DNA of 64,000 nt from Lachnospiraceae bacterium (GTDB lineage: Bacteria; Bacillota; Clostridia; Lachnospirales; Lachnospiraceae): positions 1 to 64,000 of the forward strand of contig JAUNWX010000007.1 in assembly GCA_030540075.1 (NCBI GenBank), in the 5' to 3' direction. Shown one piece after another: positions 8,809 through 16,860 of this stretch. The notes beneath the pieces are model-generated. The model ran no database searches. It saw nothing but the letters and a program-made list of their open reading frames with translations, and was not told the DNA's origin. Position 1 is the first letter of the stretch, and the number at the start of each line of letters is the position of its first letter. Made by a program: the position numbers and the translations under genes.

Positions 8809-9968
8809 TACACTCGGACGATCTTTGAGTGTGTCCGTACGAAGTCGCGGGCCCATGCTTCGATCTCGAGGATCTCCTCGAGGGTCGGTGCCGCGAGGAC
8901 ATGGCCCTCATGGGCATCCATGGCCTCTTCAATCACATCCGCGATCTCCAGGAAGTCGATGCGGTCCTGCAGGAACATCGCGACGGCTTCTTCATTGGCC
9001 GCGTTATAGACGGTCGGCATGGAGCCACCGGTCCGTCCGGCGCGATAGCCGAGGGCGAGGCCCTTGAAGGTCTCCATATCCGGATTCTCAAACGTGAGCT
9101 GCATCAGTGTCGCGAGGTCGAGGCGCTCGTCCTCCTTCAGCGCACGACGGTTCGGCGCATAGAGGGCGTACTCGATCGGGATGCGCATATCCGGCAGGCC
9201 GAGCTGTGCCTTCACGGAGCCGTCAACATACTGTACGGCAGAATGCACGATGGACTGTGGCTGTACCACAACCTTGATTTCATCGACCGGTACATCGAAG
9301 AGCCAGCTGGCTTCGAGGACCTCGAGGCCCTTATTGACCATCGTCGCGGAATCGATCGTGATCTTCCGTCCCATCGACCAGTTCGGGTGCTTGAGCGCAT
9401 CCTCCTTCGTCTTGCCCCGGAGCTCGTCCCGCTTCTTTCCGCGGAATGGTCCGCCCGAAGCCGTGAGCAGGATCTTCTCGATGGCGTCATGAGGCTCCCC
9501 GGTGAGGGACTGCCAGATGGCGCTATGCTCAGAGTCGATCGGCTTGATCTCGATGCCGCACGCTGCCGCCAACGGCATGATGATGTGACCGGCGCAGACG
9601 AGGGTCTCCTTGTTTGCGAGCGCGACCTGCTTATGCGCCTTCAGCGCCGCGATGGTCGGCTGGATACCGATCATGCCAACGACGGACACCACGACCTCGT
9701 CGCAGTGCTCCATGGTTGCGAGCTCGATCAGCCCGTCCATGCCGCTCAGCACCTTCACGGGCAGCCCGTAGCCCCGGAAGGTCTCCGCCTTCGCTTCATC
9801 ATAGATGCAGACCGCCTCCGGATGGAGCTTCTCCACCTGCGCCTTCAGCTGCTCGATGGAGCCATAGACCGCAAGTCCGGTGACCTGGATCTCCGGATCA
9901 CCCTCGATCACATCGATGGTCTGGGTTCCGATGGAACCCGTCGATCCCAGTATTACTAATCTTCTCAT
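8808..9968 (-). CDS. dxr: 1-deoxy-D-xylulose 5-phosphate reductoisomerase
   Basis: Dxr rearranges and reduces DXP to methylerythritol 4-phosphate with NADPH, the first committed step of the MEP pathway. The NADPH motif GSTGSIG is at residues 8-14. Further family blocks include LANKETLV, PIDSEHSA and the metal/substrate loop LTASGGPF. At 386 residues it matches the usual 380-400. The start at 9968 is preferred over an upstream extension because GAGG is 6 bases upstream and the Rossmann fold then starts at residue 3. It lies between cdsA and rseP; ispG of the same pathway is close downstream. The 190 bp gap to cdsA holds several overlapping inverted repeats. Confidence 0.96.
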   Translation of the reverse strand: MRRLVILGSTGSIGTQTIDVIEGDPEIQVTGLAVYGSIEQLKAQVEKLHPEAVCIYDEAKAETFRGYGLPVKVLSGMDGLIELATMEHCDEVVVSVVGMIGIQPTIAALKAHKQVALANKETLVCAGHIIMPLAAACGIEIKPIDSEHSAIWQSLTGEPHDAIEKILLTASGGPFRGKKRDELRGKTKEDALKHPNWSMGRKITIDSATMVNKGLEVLEASWLFDVPVDEIKVVVQPQSIVHSAVQYVDGSVKAQLGLPDMRIPIEYALYAPNRRALKEDERLDLATLMQLTFENPDMETFKGLALGYRAGRTGGSMPTVYNAANEEAVAMFLQDRIDFLEIADVIEEAMDAHEGHVLAAPTLEEILEIEAWARDFVRTHSKIVRV

Positions 9969-10161
9969 GATATTCCTCGATTCAAACAGTTTTCCGCACC
10001 TCTGCTGAGCAGCGGCGCGATAGAATCTTTCGACAGTAGATGATTTTACTTGAGCTTCCTTCGCTGTTTCCACAGATACCTCTAATCCTGCCGGGGCCAA
10101 TGCCGACGGCGGAGAGGTATGTGCTTCCCGGCGGCTGTATTGGCCACGGACAGCAACGGCG

Positions 10162-11013
10162 TCAGATCAGGAAGGTCAGGGCGAAGTAGACCGCCGGGGC
10201 TGTGAACAGCACGGAATCGAAGCGATCCAGGATGCCGCCGTGGCCCGGGATCAGGTGCCCGTAGTCCTTCACTTCGTAATCGCGCTTGATGCCGGAGGCG
10301 GTGAGGTCGCCGACCATGGAGATCAGCGCGCCGACCGCACAGGAGATACCGCAGGCGATACCCGGGTTTGCGATGATGGCGAAGCCACGCCGGAAGACGG
10401 TCGCATAGAGACAGCCGAGCAGCGCCGCACCGAGAACACCGCCGATCGCACCCTCCACGGTCTTTTTCGGGCTCAGGATCGGGGTCATCTTATGACGCCC
10501 GAAGAGCATGCCGGCGCAGTACGCGCAGGTGTCGGAGCCCCAGCTCGCGAGGAAGATGAGCCAGACGAGGTACTTGCCGTCCGGCAGCTCACGGGTCTGG
10601 TAGATGTAGCTCATCATGATACCGGCGTAGCAGAAGCCCATGAAGGCCTTCGCGACCTGAGAGATCTTGTAGGCCGGGTAGGTGATGACGTAAAAGGCCA
10701 TCAGCGCCATGAGGCTCAGGACGATCATCAGCGGGTAATACTCCTCGACATGGAACCAGACGATGATGTAGTAGCCGATGGTCGTGAGATAGCCGACCAG
10801 TCCGAGGGACGTGTGCTCGATGCCGAAGACGCGGTAGAGCTCGAAGAGTCCGATCATGGAGATCAGAAAGGTCAGGACAAACAGCGGGAGTCCGCCGCGC
10901 GGGACGGTGAGGATCGCGATCAGGACGAGCACGATGCCGCTCAGAAGCCGCGTGACGAAGGACTTCATCTTCTTTTCATTTTGATCTTTCTTTAAGTTCT
11001 CAGTTTCTGCCAT
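10162..11013 (-). CDS. cdsA: Phosphatidate cytidylyltransferase
   Basis: CdsA makes CDP-diacylglycerol from phosphatidate and CTP, the branch point to all phospholipids. The 283-residue protein has a short polar N terminus and then about eight hydrophobic helices. The CDP-DAG synthase signature near the C terminus is complete, running from SGIKRDYEVKD to PGHGGILDRFDS. The ATG at 11013 has GAGG 6 bases upstream; an in-frame TTG four codons earlier overlaps that site and is unlikely. It sits between uppS and dxr in the classical operon order. Confidence 0.95.
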   Translation of the reverse strand: MAETENLKKDQNEKKMKSFVTRLLSGIVLVLIAILTVPRGGLPLFVLTFLISMIGLFELYRVFGIEHTSLGLVGYLTTIGYYIIVWFHVEEYYPLMIVLSLMALMAFYVITYPAYKISQVAKAFMGFCYAGIMMSYIYQTRELPDGKYLVWLIFLASWGSDTCAYCAGMLFGRHKMTPILSPKKTVEGAIGGVLGAALLGCLYATVFRRGFAIIANPGIACGISCAVGALISMVGDLTASGIKRDYEVKDYGHLIPGHGGILDRFDSVLFTAPAVYFALTFLI

Positions 11014-11203
11014 AGTGTACCTCAAAATACAAAGGACAGGCCACCCTTATACACTGTTGTTACAACGCAAAAAGGAAGCCTGTTCCGCTCGGATATTTAT
11101 TTTTTTCTGCGATCGAAGCATCACTTCTGTGTGCTGCATGATCGATGGTCTCCGACGATCATGTCTAAACCGACTGTCGAAATCATCGATGGCATAAAGC
11201 GCA

Positions 11204-11941
11204 TTACTTTTTCCGGCCGCCGAAGCGTCGCTCACGGCTGTTGAAATTATCGATCGCCTTCAGAAGCTCTTCCTTCGTGAAATCCGGCCAGAGCACCGGG
11301 GTGATGTAGTACTCCGCGTACGCACTCTGCCAGAGCAGGTAGTTCGATACGCGGAACTCGCCGGAGGTGCGGATCACGAGATCCGGGTCCGGCATGCCGG
11401 CGGTGTCGAGGTAGCCGGCGAAGGCCTGCTCGGTCAGCGCCGCGATCTCCTCTTCTCTCTTCCCTGCACGGATCGCCTCGATGGTGTACTTACGAACCGC
11501 GCGGACGATCTCGTCCCGTGAGCCGTAGTTCACGGCGAAGACGAAGGTCATGCCGGTGTTCTGCTTCGTCTCCTCCTCCAGACGGCGGATGCCCTCCTGG
11601 ATGTCCGGTGCGAAGCGGCTGCGCTCACCGATCATACGGGCGCGGACATTGTGCTCGTTCGCGACCTTGATGAGCTTCACCATGTAGAAGCGGAACAGCT
11701 TCATCAGGGCGCCGACCTCCTCCTCGGAGCGTTTCCAGTTTTCGGTCGAAAAGCCATAGACGGTCAGGTACTGCACGCCGAGACGCGCACAGTCGGCGAC
11801 GGTCTTCTCCAGCGTCTCACAGCCCTGCTTGTGGCCCATGGCACGCGGGAGGCCCTTATGCTCGGCCCAGCGTCCGTTGCCGTCCAGTATGATGGCGATA
11901 TGGGCCGGGATGTTCCGGCCCTCAGAATTGATGATATCCAC
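11204..11941 (-). CDS. uppS: Isoprenyl (undecaprenyl) diphosphate synthase
   Basis: The enzyme condenses isopentenyl diphosphate onto farnesyl diphosphate to build the C55 carrier lipid for wall synthesis. The catalytic motif DGNGRW lies in the first 20 residues, followed by GFSTENW, and RTSGEFRVSNYLLWQ near the C terminus. I choose a GTG start at 11941 because GGGAG lies 6 bases upstream. A GTG twelve codons earlier has no ribosome binding site. The resulting 245 residues match the family. It is followed by cdsA after about 190 bp and preceded by frr. Confidence 0.95.
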   Translation of the reverse strand: MDIINSEGRNIPAHIAIILDGNGRWAEHKGLPRAMGHKQGCETLEKTVADCARLGVQYLTVYGFSTENWKRSEEEVGALMKLFRFYMVKLIKVANEHNVRARMIGERSRFAPDIQEGIRRLEEETKQNTGMTFVFAVNYGSRDEIVRAVRKYTIEAIRAGKREEEIAALTEQAFAGYLDTAGMPDPDLVIRTSGEFRVSNYLLWQSAYAEYYITPVLWPDFTKEELLKAIDNFNSRERRFGGRKK

Positions 11942-12053
11942 TGAAATCTCCCTGTCGAACAGCGGTGATGCAGGCACGTTGACGCTCTTACGGAGCGCGT
12001 CGCAGGTCCCACCGCTGTCTATGCTCGATCGTAAGCTCGTTTCAAACCGCCGA

Positions 12054-12608
12054 TTAAACGGTCATGAGCTCCTTGTTCTTCTTCTCGACAGAAGAATCGA
12101 TCTTCTCACACATGTGATCGGTGAGCTCCTGGATGTCCTTGGTTGCTCTCGTGAGATCATCCTCGGTCATCTCGGAAGACTTCTCGAGCTTCTTTGCGAG
12201 ATCCATGGCATCACGACGGATGTTACGGATGGCGATCTTCGCTGCCTCACCCTTCTTCTTAACATCCTTCGTCAGCTCCTTACGTCTCTCCTCGGTGAGC
12301 TCCGGGAATACGAGACGGATGACGGTACCATCGTTTACAGGGTTGATACCGAGCTCGGACATATTGATGGCCTTCTCGATCTCCTTCAGCATGCTCTTAT
12401 CCCATGGCTGAATCTGGATGAGACGTGCCTCCGGGACGGAAACATTGCCCACCTGCTGGATCGGGGTCGGTGTGCCGTAGTAGTCGACGGTGATACGGTC
12501 GAGCACGTGCGGGTTCGCACGGCCTGCGCGGATGGTCGCAAGCTCGTCCATCAGATTGTCGTGGGTCTTGTGCATCTTTTCGATGTAAATGGTAAATTGA
12601 TCATCCAT
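12054..12608 (-). CDS. frr: Ribosome recycling factor
   Basis: RRF splits post-termination ribosomes together with EF-G. The 184-residue length and the typical segments RAGRANPHVLDRI and LPELTEERRKEL (here FPELTEERRKELTK) identify it clearly. The start is set by AGGAGG 8 bases upstream. It lies between pyrH and uppS, 45 bp after pyrH, and is surely co-transcribed. Confidence 0.97.
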   Translation of the reverse strand: MDDQFTIYIEKMHKTHDNLMDELATIRAGRANPHVLDRITVDYYGTPTPIQQVGNVSVPEARLIQIQPWDKSMLKEIEKAINMSELGINPVNDGTVIRLVFPELTEERRKELTKDVKKKGEAAKIAIRNIRRDAMDLAKKLEKSSEMTEDDLTRATKDIQELTDHMCEKIDSSVEKKNKELMTV

Positions 12609-12652
12609 GATCTGGTCCTCCTATTGTTACCCTTTGCGGGTTTTTCATATGT

Positions 12653-13363
12653 TCAGTCAGCGGTGACGCGGGTGCCGGTGATCTTCCCTTTCAGCGCGTT
12701 CGAGATGCCGTTCTTCTCGTTCAGAGAGAAGATCGCGAGCGGCATGTGGTTCTCCATGCACATCACGGATGCGGAGAGGTCGATGACGCCGAGGCGCTGG
12801 TCGACGACATCCTGGATACGGATGGTGTCGAACTTCTTCGCGTTCGGGTTCGTCTTCGGGTCGGAATCGTAGACACCGTCGATGGCCTTCGCAAGCAGGA
12901 TCTCCTCGCAGTTCAGCTCGACGGCACGGAGTACGACGCCGGTGTCGGTCGAGAAGAACGGGTGGCCTGTGCCGCCGGCACAGAAGATGACCGTGCCCTT
13001 CTCCATGGCCTTGATGGCCTTATCCTTGTTAAACAGCTCGGCCATGTCGCCGATCTGGATCGAGGACATCACCTTCGTCTTCATACCCTGTGTCCGGAAA
13101 ATCTCGGAAACATAGATGCAGTTCATCACGGTCGCAAGGATGCCGACCTGATCTGCCTTATAGCGGTCGACCTCCACGGACTGGCGGCCACGCCAGAAGT
13201 TACCGCCACCGATCACGATCGCCAGCTGTACGCCGGCATCGACCGCGGTCTTCACTTCCTGTGCGACGGCACGTATCGTATCATCATCAAAGCCGAAATG
13301 CTTCTCGCCTGCCAGTGCCTCACCGGACAGCTTCAGCATGACTCTTCTATTCTTCTCTGCCAT
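12653..13363 (-). CDS. pyrH: UMP kinase
   Basis: UMP kinase phosphorylates UMP to UDP in pyrimidine synthesis. It belongs to the amino-acid kinase fold rather than the eukaryotic UMP/CMP kinase fold. The protein starts with the phosphate-binding segment RVMLKLSGEAL and has IVIGGGNFWRG and the C-terminal-half segment AKAIDGVYDSDPK. At 236 residues it is of normal length. AGGAG lies 7 bases upstream of the ATG. It is the first gene of the block running to polC; the usual rpsB-tsf partners are 13 kb away here. Confidence 0.97.
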   Translation of the reverse strand: MAEKNRRVMLKLSGEALAGEKHFGFDDDTIRAVAQEVKTAVDAGVQLAIVIGGGNFWRGRQSVEVDRYKADQVGILATVMNCIYVSEIFRTQGMKTKVMSSIQIGDMAELFNKDKAIKAMEKGTVIFCAGGTGHPFFSTDTGVVLRAVELNCEEILLAKAIDGVYDSDPKTNPNAKKFDTIRIQDVVDQRLGVIDLSASVMCMENHMPLAIFSLNEKNGISNALKGKITGTRVTAD

Positions 13364-13442
13364 AGTATCTCCTTTTCATAGTGCGCGCGGGGCTTACGGA
13401 AACGACGCGTATCACGATTCCCCGCAGGCTTCTATCTGAAGT

Positions 13443-13451
13443 ATTCTACCA
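13443..13451 (-). promoter_or_regulatory. Possible extended -10 promoter of the pyrH operon
   Basis: The minus strand carries TGG followed by TAGAAT, an extended -10 element, about 80 bp upstream of the pyrH start. I see no good -35 box at the right spacing. This is the best promoter candidate in the 153 bp gap. Confidence 0.35.
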
Positions 13452-13516
13452 TACTACAGGGCCGCGTGCTAGCTTAAGTTTTGAAGGGATGATGCGCAGG
13501 CCGCCCCTCCGGTCTA

Positions 13517-14881
13517 TCATTTACTTTTGCTGTTTTCTTTAAATTTAGTTTGCAAAAATCCATCATTCAGAAAATATCCAGCTAATACGATATCCGAACA
13601 TGTATACTTTCTACAGGATTGAATAAATATTGTTGATAATGCATCGAGGAGAAACCAGGCGAGGAGGCGGCTGTTTTCGTCGGAGCGGCAGTCGTCCGGC
13701 TTCTTGATGTTCAGGGGGCGGTCGTAGTTGCGTTTTCCGAGGCTCAAGAGGTAGCGGATGCGTTCGTTGGCGAGGAGACGGATCAGCTGCTCTGTGTGGA
13801 GGATATCCGGGCTGTCGTCGGCGCTGGTTTCGCTGAAGGCGCCGTCGTCGGTGTCTTCCCAGAGGTCACCCGGCTCGAGGGTCGGGTCGTCCATCTCTTC
13901 AGCTGCCGCGATCAGCTTCTCGAGCTTCGCGTACAGCGTGTCGATCTGCGACTTTGATTTTCCATCATGTTCGAACGCTTCTGCAGCTTCGGCCAATGCT
14001 TCCATCGGGGTTCGGCCCGTGGGTGTGCTGATGCGCTGGAAGCCGAGGATGGCAGCGGCGGCGTCGAAGAGGCCGCTCGCGGCGGTGGAGCGGGTCGTGT
14101 TTTTATTCCGGTCCTGTGCGATGTACTGGGCGCGGGCGTCGTTCAGGCTGCAGAGGTCGAGGAGGTGGACCTTCTCGGAGGCCTCCTGCTTTGCGACGAA
14201 GTCACGGATGGCTTCGTCCTCGTTATGTGACATGCGGGCGAGGTCATAGAGCATCGAGACCGCGGTCTGCCATGGTGTCGAGCTGTGGAGCTCCATATTC
14301 GTGCCGATCAGCTGGTAGGGATGGATCGAGGCGAGGCGGGTGAAGCCTTCGCCGGAGATCTCGAGAATCTCGCCGCCCCAGAGCGTACCGTCGGAGCCGT
14401 AGCTGAGATCGTCGAGGCAGACGCCGAGTACATTTTCTCTTCTATCCATCGCGTCAAGGATCGCGCGATGGCACTTCTGCATGCGAAGCATCGGCACCTG
14501 ATAATGCTCCGAAAGGACTTCGGCGGCGTAGGTCGTCGGGAACTTCGGATAGAGGTCGCAGGCGATGCGGTCCGGCTGCTCGTTTCTCTCATCGAGCGTC
14601 GCAATGACCTGTGCAGCGAGGCGTTCACCGATCTGCTGCGGCGTCTCAAGCCCCAGCGCCATTGCGGTGAATGAGTAGTGCTCCGCATGATGCGTCGCGG
14701 TCATCCGCTGCTCACCGGTTTGCGCGCGCGCAGGCTGACAGTCTTCAGCAGCTGCGTTTGTTTTCACAGAGTAGCTCTTCAGTTCATAGCGCAGCACATA
14801 TCCTTCGCTGACATCTGCCCCGAGGGAGACAGTGATCCGGCGGTTTCCTCTGTTTTCTTCAATTTGTCTGTTTCTATTCAT
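13517..14881 (-). CDS. HypF C-terminal-like (carbamoyltransferase-fold) orphan protein
   Basis: This 454-residue protein resembles only the C-terminal, Kae1-like carbamoyltransferase half of the hydrogenase maturation factor HypF. Visible matches are ACDLYPKF near 107, DDLSYGSDGTLWGGE near 157-171, a GLFDAAAAILGF segment, and AGYFLN near the C terminus where HypF has GGVFQN. The acylphosphatase, zinc-finger and YrdC-like domains are absent. The metal-binding motif that is normally HHxAH reads QKCHRA at 135-140, so both usual histidine ligands seem lost. No hydrogenase gene is nearby. I use the ATG at 14881, with GAGTGG upstream; an ATG at 14905 is possible but has no ribosome binding site. 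The role is unknown; it may be a catalytically dead or re-purposed member. Confidence 0.75.
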   Translation of the reverse strand: MNRNRQIEENRGNRRITVSLGADVSEGYVLRYELKSYSVKTNAAAEDCQPARAQTGEQRMTATHHAEHYSFTAMALGLETPQQIGERLAAQVIATLDERNEQPDRIACDLYPKFPTTYAAEVLSEHYQVPMLRMQKCHRAILDAMDRRENVLGVCLDDLSYGSDGTLWGGEILEISGEGFTRLASIHPYQLIGTNMELHSSTPWQTAVSMLYDLARMSHNEDEAIRDFVAKQEASEKVHLLDLCSLNDARAQYIAQDRNKNTTRSTAASGLFDAAAAILGFQRISTPTGRTPMEALAEAAEAFEHDGKSKSQIDTLYAKLEKLIAAAEEMDDPTLEPGDLWEDTDDGAFSETSADDSPDILHTEQLIRLLANERIRYLLSLGKRNYDRPLNIKKPDDCRSDENSRLLAWFLLDALSTIFIQSCRKYTCSDIVLAGYFLNDGFLQTKFKENSKSK

Positions 14882-14899
14882 ATATATCCACTCGATAGT

Positions 14900-14934
14900 A
14901 GGCATGGTAAGCGCTTTAAAACGTCAATATGCCT
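14900..14934. repeat. Solitary 6-23-6 interrupted palindrome
   Basis: AGGCAT at 14900-14905 and ATGCCT at 14929-14934 are separated by exactly 23 bp. The 45 bp from 14900 match 23012-23056 at all but four positions. It lies at the 5' end of the HypF-like gene, next to the terminator of the DUF1846 gene. It is a distant copy of the units in the 23 kb arrays. Confidence 0.75.
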
Positions 14935-14949
14935 ACGAAAATGTACAAA

Positions 14950-14986
14950 AAACTGTGCCGGACAGTCAGATCTGCCGGCACAGTTT
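14950..14986 (-). terminator. Terminator of the DUF1846 gene
   Basis: A 12 bp stem (14950-14961 with 14975-14986) is followed on the minus strand by six T residues. It starts 4 bases beyond the DUF1846 stop codon. Confidence 0.85.
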
Positions 14987-14990
14987 GAAA

Positions 14991-16475
14991 TTACTTATGG
15001 AAGAGCTTCTTCGTCTGGTACTGTGGCTCGCAGGTCACGTTGACGCCGAGCTTCTTAAAGGTGCTTTCGTCGACTTCGGACAGGATGACGGAGCTGTGTA
15101 CCTCACAGCCGCGGAGCTTCTCGAGCTGCTGCATCGCAGTCTCTGCGTTCGGGTCGTGGGTCGCGCAGATGGTGAGGGCGATGAGCATCTCATCGAGGTG
15201 GAGACGCGGGTTGTGGTTACCGAGGTGCGCGGTCTTCAGGTGCTGGATCGGCTCGATGATTTCCGGGGACATGAGGTTCACGGAATCGTCGATGCCGCCG
15301 AGAACCTTCAGGGCATTCAGGAGCATCGCGCTGACCGCGCCGAGGAGCGAGGAGGTCTTACCGGTGATGATGGTGCCGTCCGGAAGCTCGATAGCCGCTG
15401 CCGGGTCGCCGGTCAGCGCTGCCTTCTGCTTGGCCGCCGAAATCACCGGGCGGTCGTTCGTGGAGACATTGGCCTTCTCCATCAGAAGCTCGAGCTTATC
15501 GACGATAGACTGTGCGCCGTTGCCCTTGCGGAGATCGCAGAGCGCCGTGTAGTAGCGGCGGATGATCTCGAGGCGGGAGGCATAGCAGCAGTTCTCGTCG
15601 TTCTCGATGCAGTAACCGGCCATGTTGACGCCCATGTCGGTCGGGGACTTGTACGGGCTCTCGCCGTAGATGCGCTGGAACATCGCGTTCAGGACAGGGA
15701 AGACCTCGACGTCACGGTTGTAGTTGACCGTGGTCTTGCCGTAGGCCTCGAGGTGGTACGGGTCGATCATGTTGACGTCATTGAGGTCAGCGGTCGCCGC
15801 CTCGTAGGCGAGGTTCACCGGATGGCTCAGCGGGATGTTCCAGATCGGGAAGGTCTCGAACTTCGCGTAGCCGGCCTTGACGCCGTGCTTGTTCTCCTGG
15901 TAGAGCTGGCTGAGGCAGACGGCCATCTTTCCGGAACCCGGACCCGGTGCGGTCACGACCACGAGGGAGCGGGTCGTCTCGATGTACTCGTTCTTGCCGA
16001 AGCCGTCGTCACTGATGATGAGCGGCACATTGCCCGGATAACCCGAAATCGGGTAATGACGGTAGACCTTGATGCCGAGGGACTCGAGCTTCTTCTGGTA
16101 AGCAATCGCGCTCTCCTGTCCATCGAAGCGGGTGAGCACGACGGAGCCCACATAGAGGCCATAGCCGCGGAAGGCATCGATGAGACGAAGCACGTCCATA
16201 TCGTAGGTGATGCCGAGATCCCCGCGGACCTTGTTCTTCTCGATGTCGCCGGCATTGATGACGATCACGACCTCCGCGTCATCCTTCAGCTCACGCAGCA
16301 TGCGGATCTTACTATCCGGCTGAAAACCCGGAAGCACACGGGATGCATGGTAATCATCGAACAGCTTGCCACCGAACTCGAGATAGAGCTTCCCGCCGAA
16401 CTTCGAAATACGCTCGCGGATATGCTCCGACTGCATCTTAAGGTACTTATCATTATCGAAACCCTGTTTAAACAT
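14991..16475 (-). CDS. DUF1846 domain-containing protein
   Basis: The 494-residue protein matches the DUF1846 family common in Firmicutes. Recognisable parts are the N-terminal GFDNDKYLKMQSEHIRERI, then GGKLYLEFGGKLFDDYHASRVLPGF, and the ATP-loop-like TAPGPGSGKMAVCLSQLY. The family function is not established as far as I know; the GPGSGKMA segment suggests nucleotide binding. The start at 16475 has GGGGAG 7 bases upstream, and 18 extra upstream codons are unlikely to be translated. It has its own consensus promoter and its own terminator, so it is a single-gene unit. Confidence 0.9.
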   Translation of the reverse strand: MFKQGFDNDKYLKMQSEHIRERISKFGGKLYLEFGGKLFDDYHASRVLPGFQPDSKIRMLRELKDDAEVVIVINAGDIEKNKVRGDLGITYDMDVLRLIDAFRGYGLYVGSVVLTRFDGQESAIAYQKKLESLGIKVYRHYPISGYPGNVPLIISDDGFGKNEYIETTRSLVVVTAPGPGSGKMAVCLSQLYQENKHGVKAGYAKFETFPIWNIPLSHPVNLAYEAATADLNDVNMIDPYHLEAYGKTTVNYNRDVEVFPVLNAMFQRIYGESPYKSPTDMGVNMAGYCIENDENCCYASRLEIIRRYYTALCDLRKGNGAQSIVDKLELLMEKANVSTNDRPVISAAKQKAALTGDPAAAIELPDGTIITGKTSSLLGAVSAMLLNALKVLGGIDDSVNLMSPEIIEPIQHLKTAHLGNHNPRLHLDEMLIALTICATHDPNAETAMQQLEKLRGCEVHSSVILSEVDESTFKKLGVNVTCEPQYQTKKLFHK

Positions 16476-16551
16476 CGTACTACTCCCCTGTTCTTCCGTT
16501 ATATCCGGTGCCACTCTGCACCGATCCACTGTTTAAAAATAAATCTAAAAT

Positions 16552-16580
16552 AGTATAAAAAAGTCGTTTCAGCTTGTCAA
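16552..16580 (-). promoter_or_regulatory. Consensus promoter of the DUF1846 gene
   Basis: The minus strand shows a perfect TTGACA (16575-16580), a 17 bp spacer and TATACT (16552-16557). This is the best sigma-A-type promoter in the window. It lies 77 bp upstream of the start codon and directly beside the fold-back element FB2. Confidence 0.85.
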
Positions 16581-16622
16581 TTGATATTGAATCAGATAGA
16601 GCCAGATACAACTCAGCATATG

Positions 16623-16840
16623 GCCGGAGGGACGGCATCAGAAGCCATACGAAGAGGCCGTGTGAAATCTTGCCGGGTCCCCTTAGCGGCACTTGGTGTT
16701 ATCTCTCCTTGGAACCCTCTGCAACGCTGAGTTTTCATCAGGAAAACTCGGCGATTGCAGAGGGCCTAGTGCCGCTTAGGGTTCCCGGCTTAGAGTTCAC
16801 CGGCCTCGTAGTACTGTGCTTCTGATGCCGTCCCTCCGGC
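16623..16840. repeat. 218 bp fold-back element FB2
   Basis: The outer arms (16623-16645 and 16818-16840) form a perfect 23 bp inverted repeat. Inner blocks 16672-16693 with 16768-16789 and about 16714-16735 with 16743-16763 also pair, around a central TTTTCATCAGGAAAA. It begins 21 bp after the rsmH stop, almost the same offset as FB1 after ispG. A 39 bp piece (16645-16683) recurs at 53821-53859. The 385 bp gap holds this element plus the DUF1846 promoter and nothing coding that I can see. Confidence 0.75.
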
Positions 16841-16860
16841 TGTAGCGTGTGTATAAGCGC

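Noticed and set aside
13517..14881. TsaD/Kae1 tRNA threonylcarbamoyl transferase
   Set aside because: The DGTLWGGE and FDAAAAILGF segments fit the HypF branch, and the TsaD metal motif is absent.
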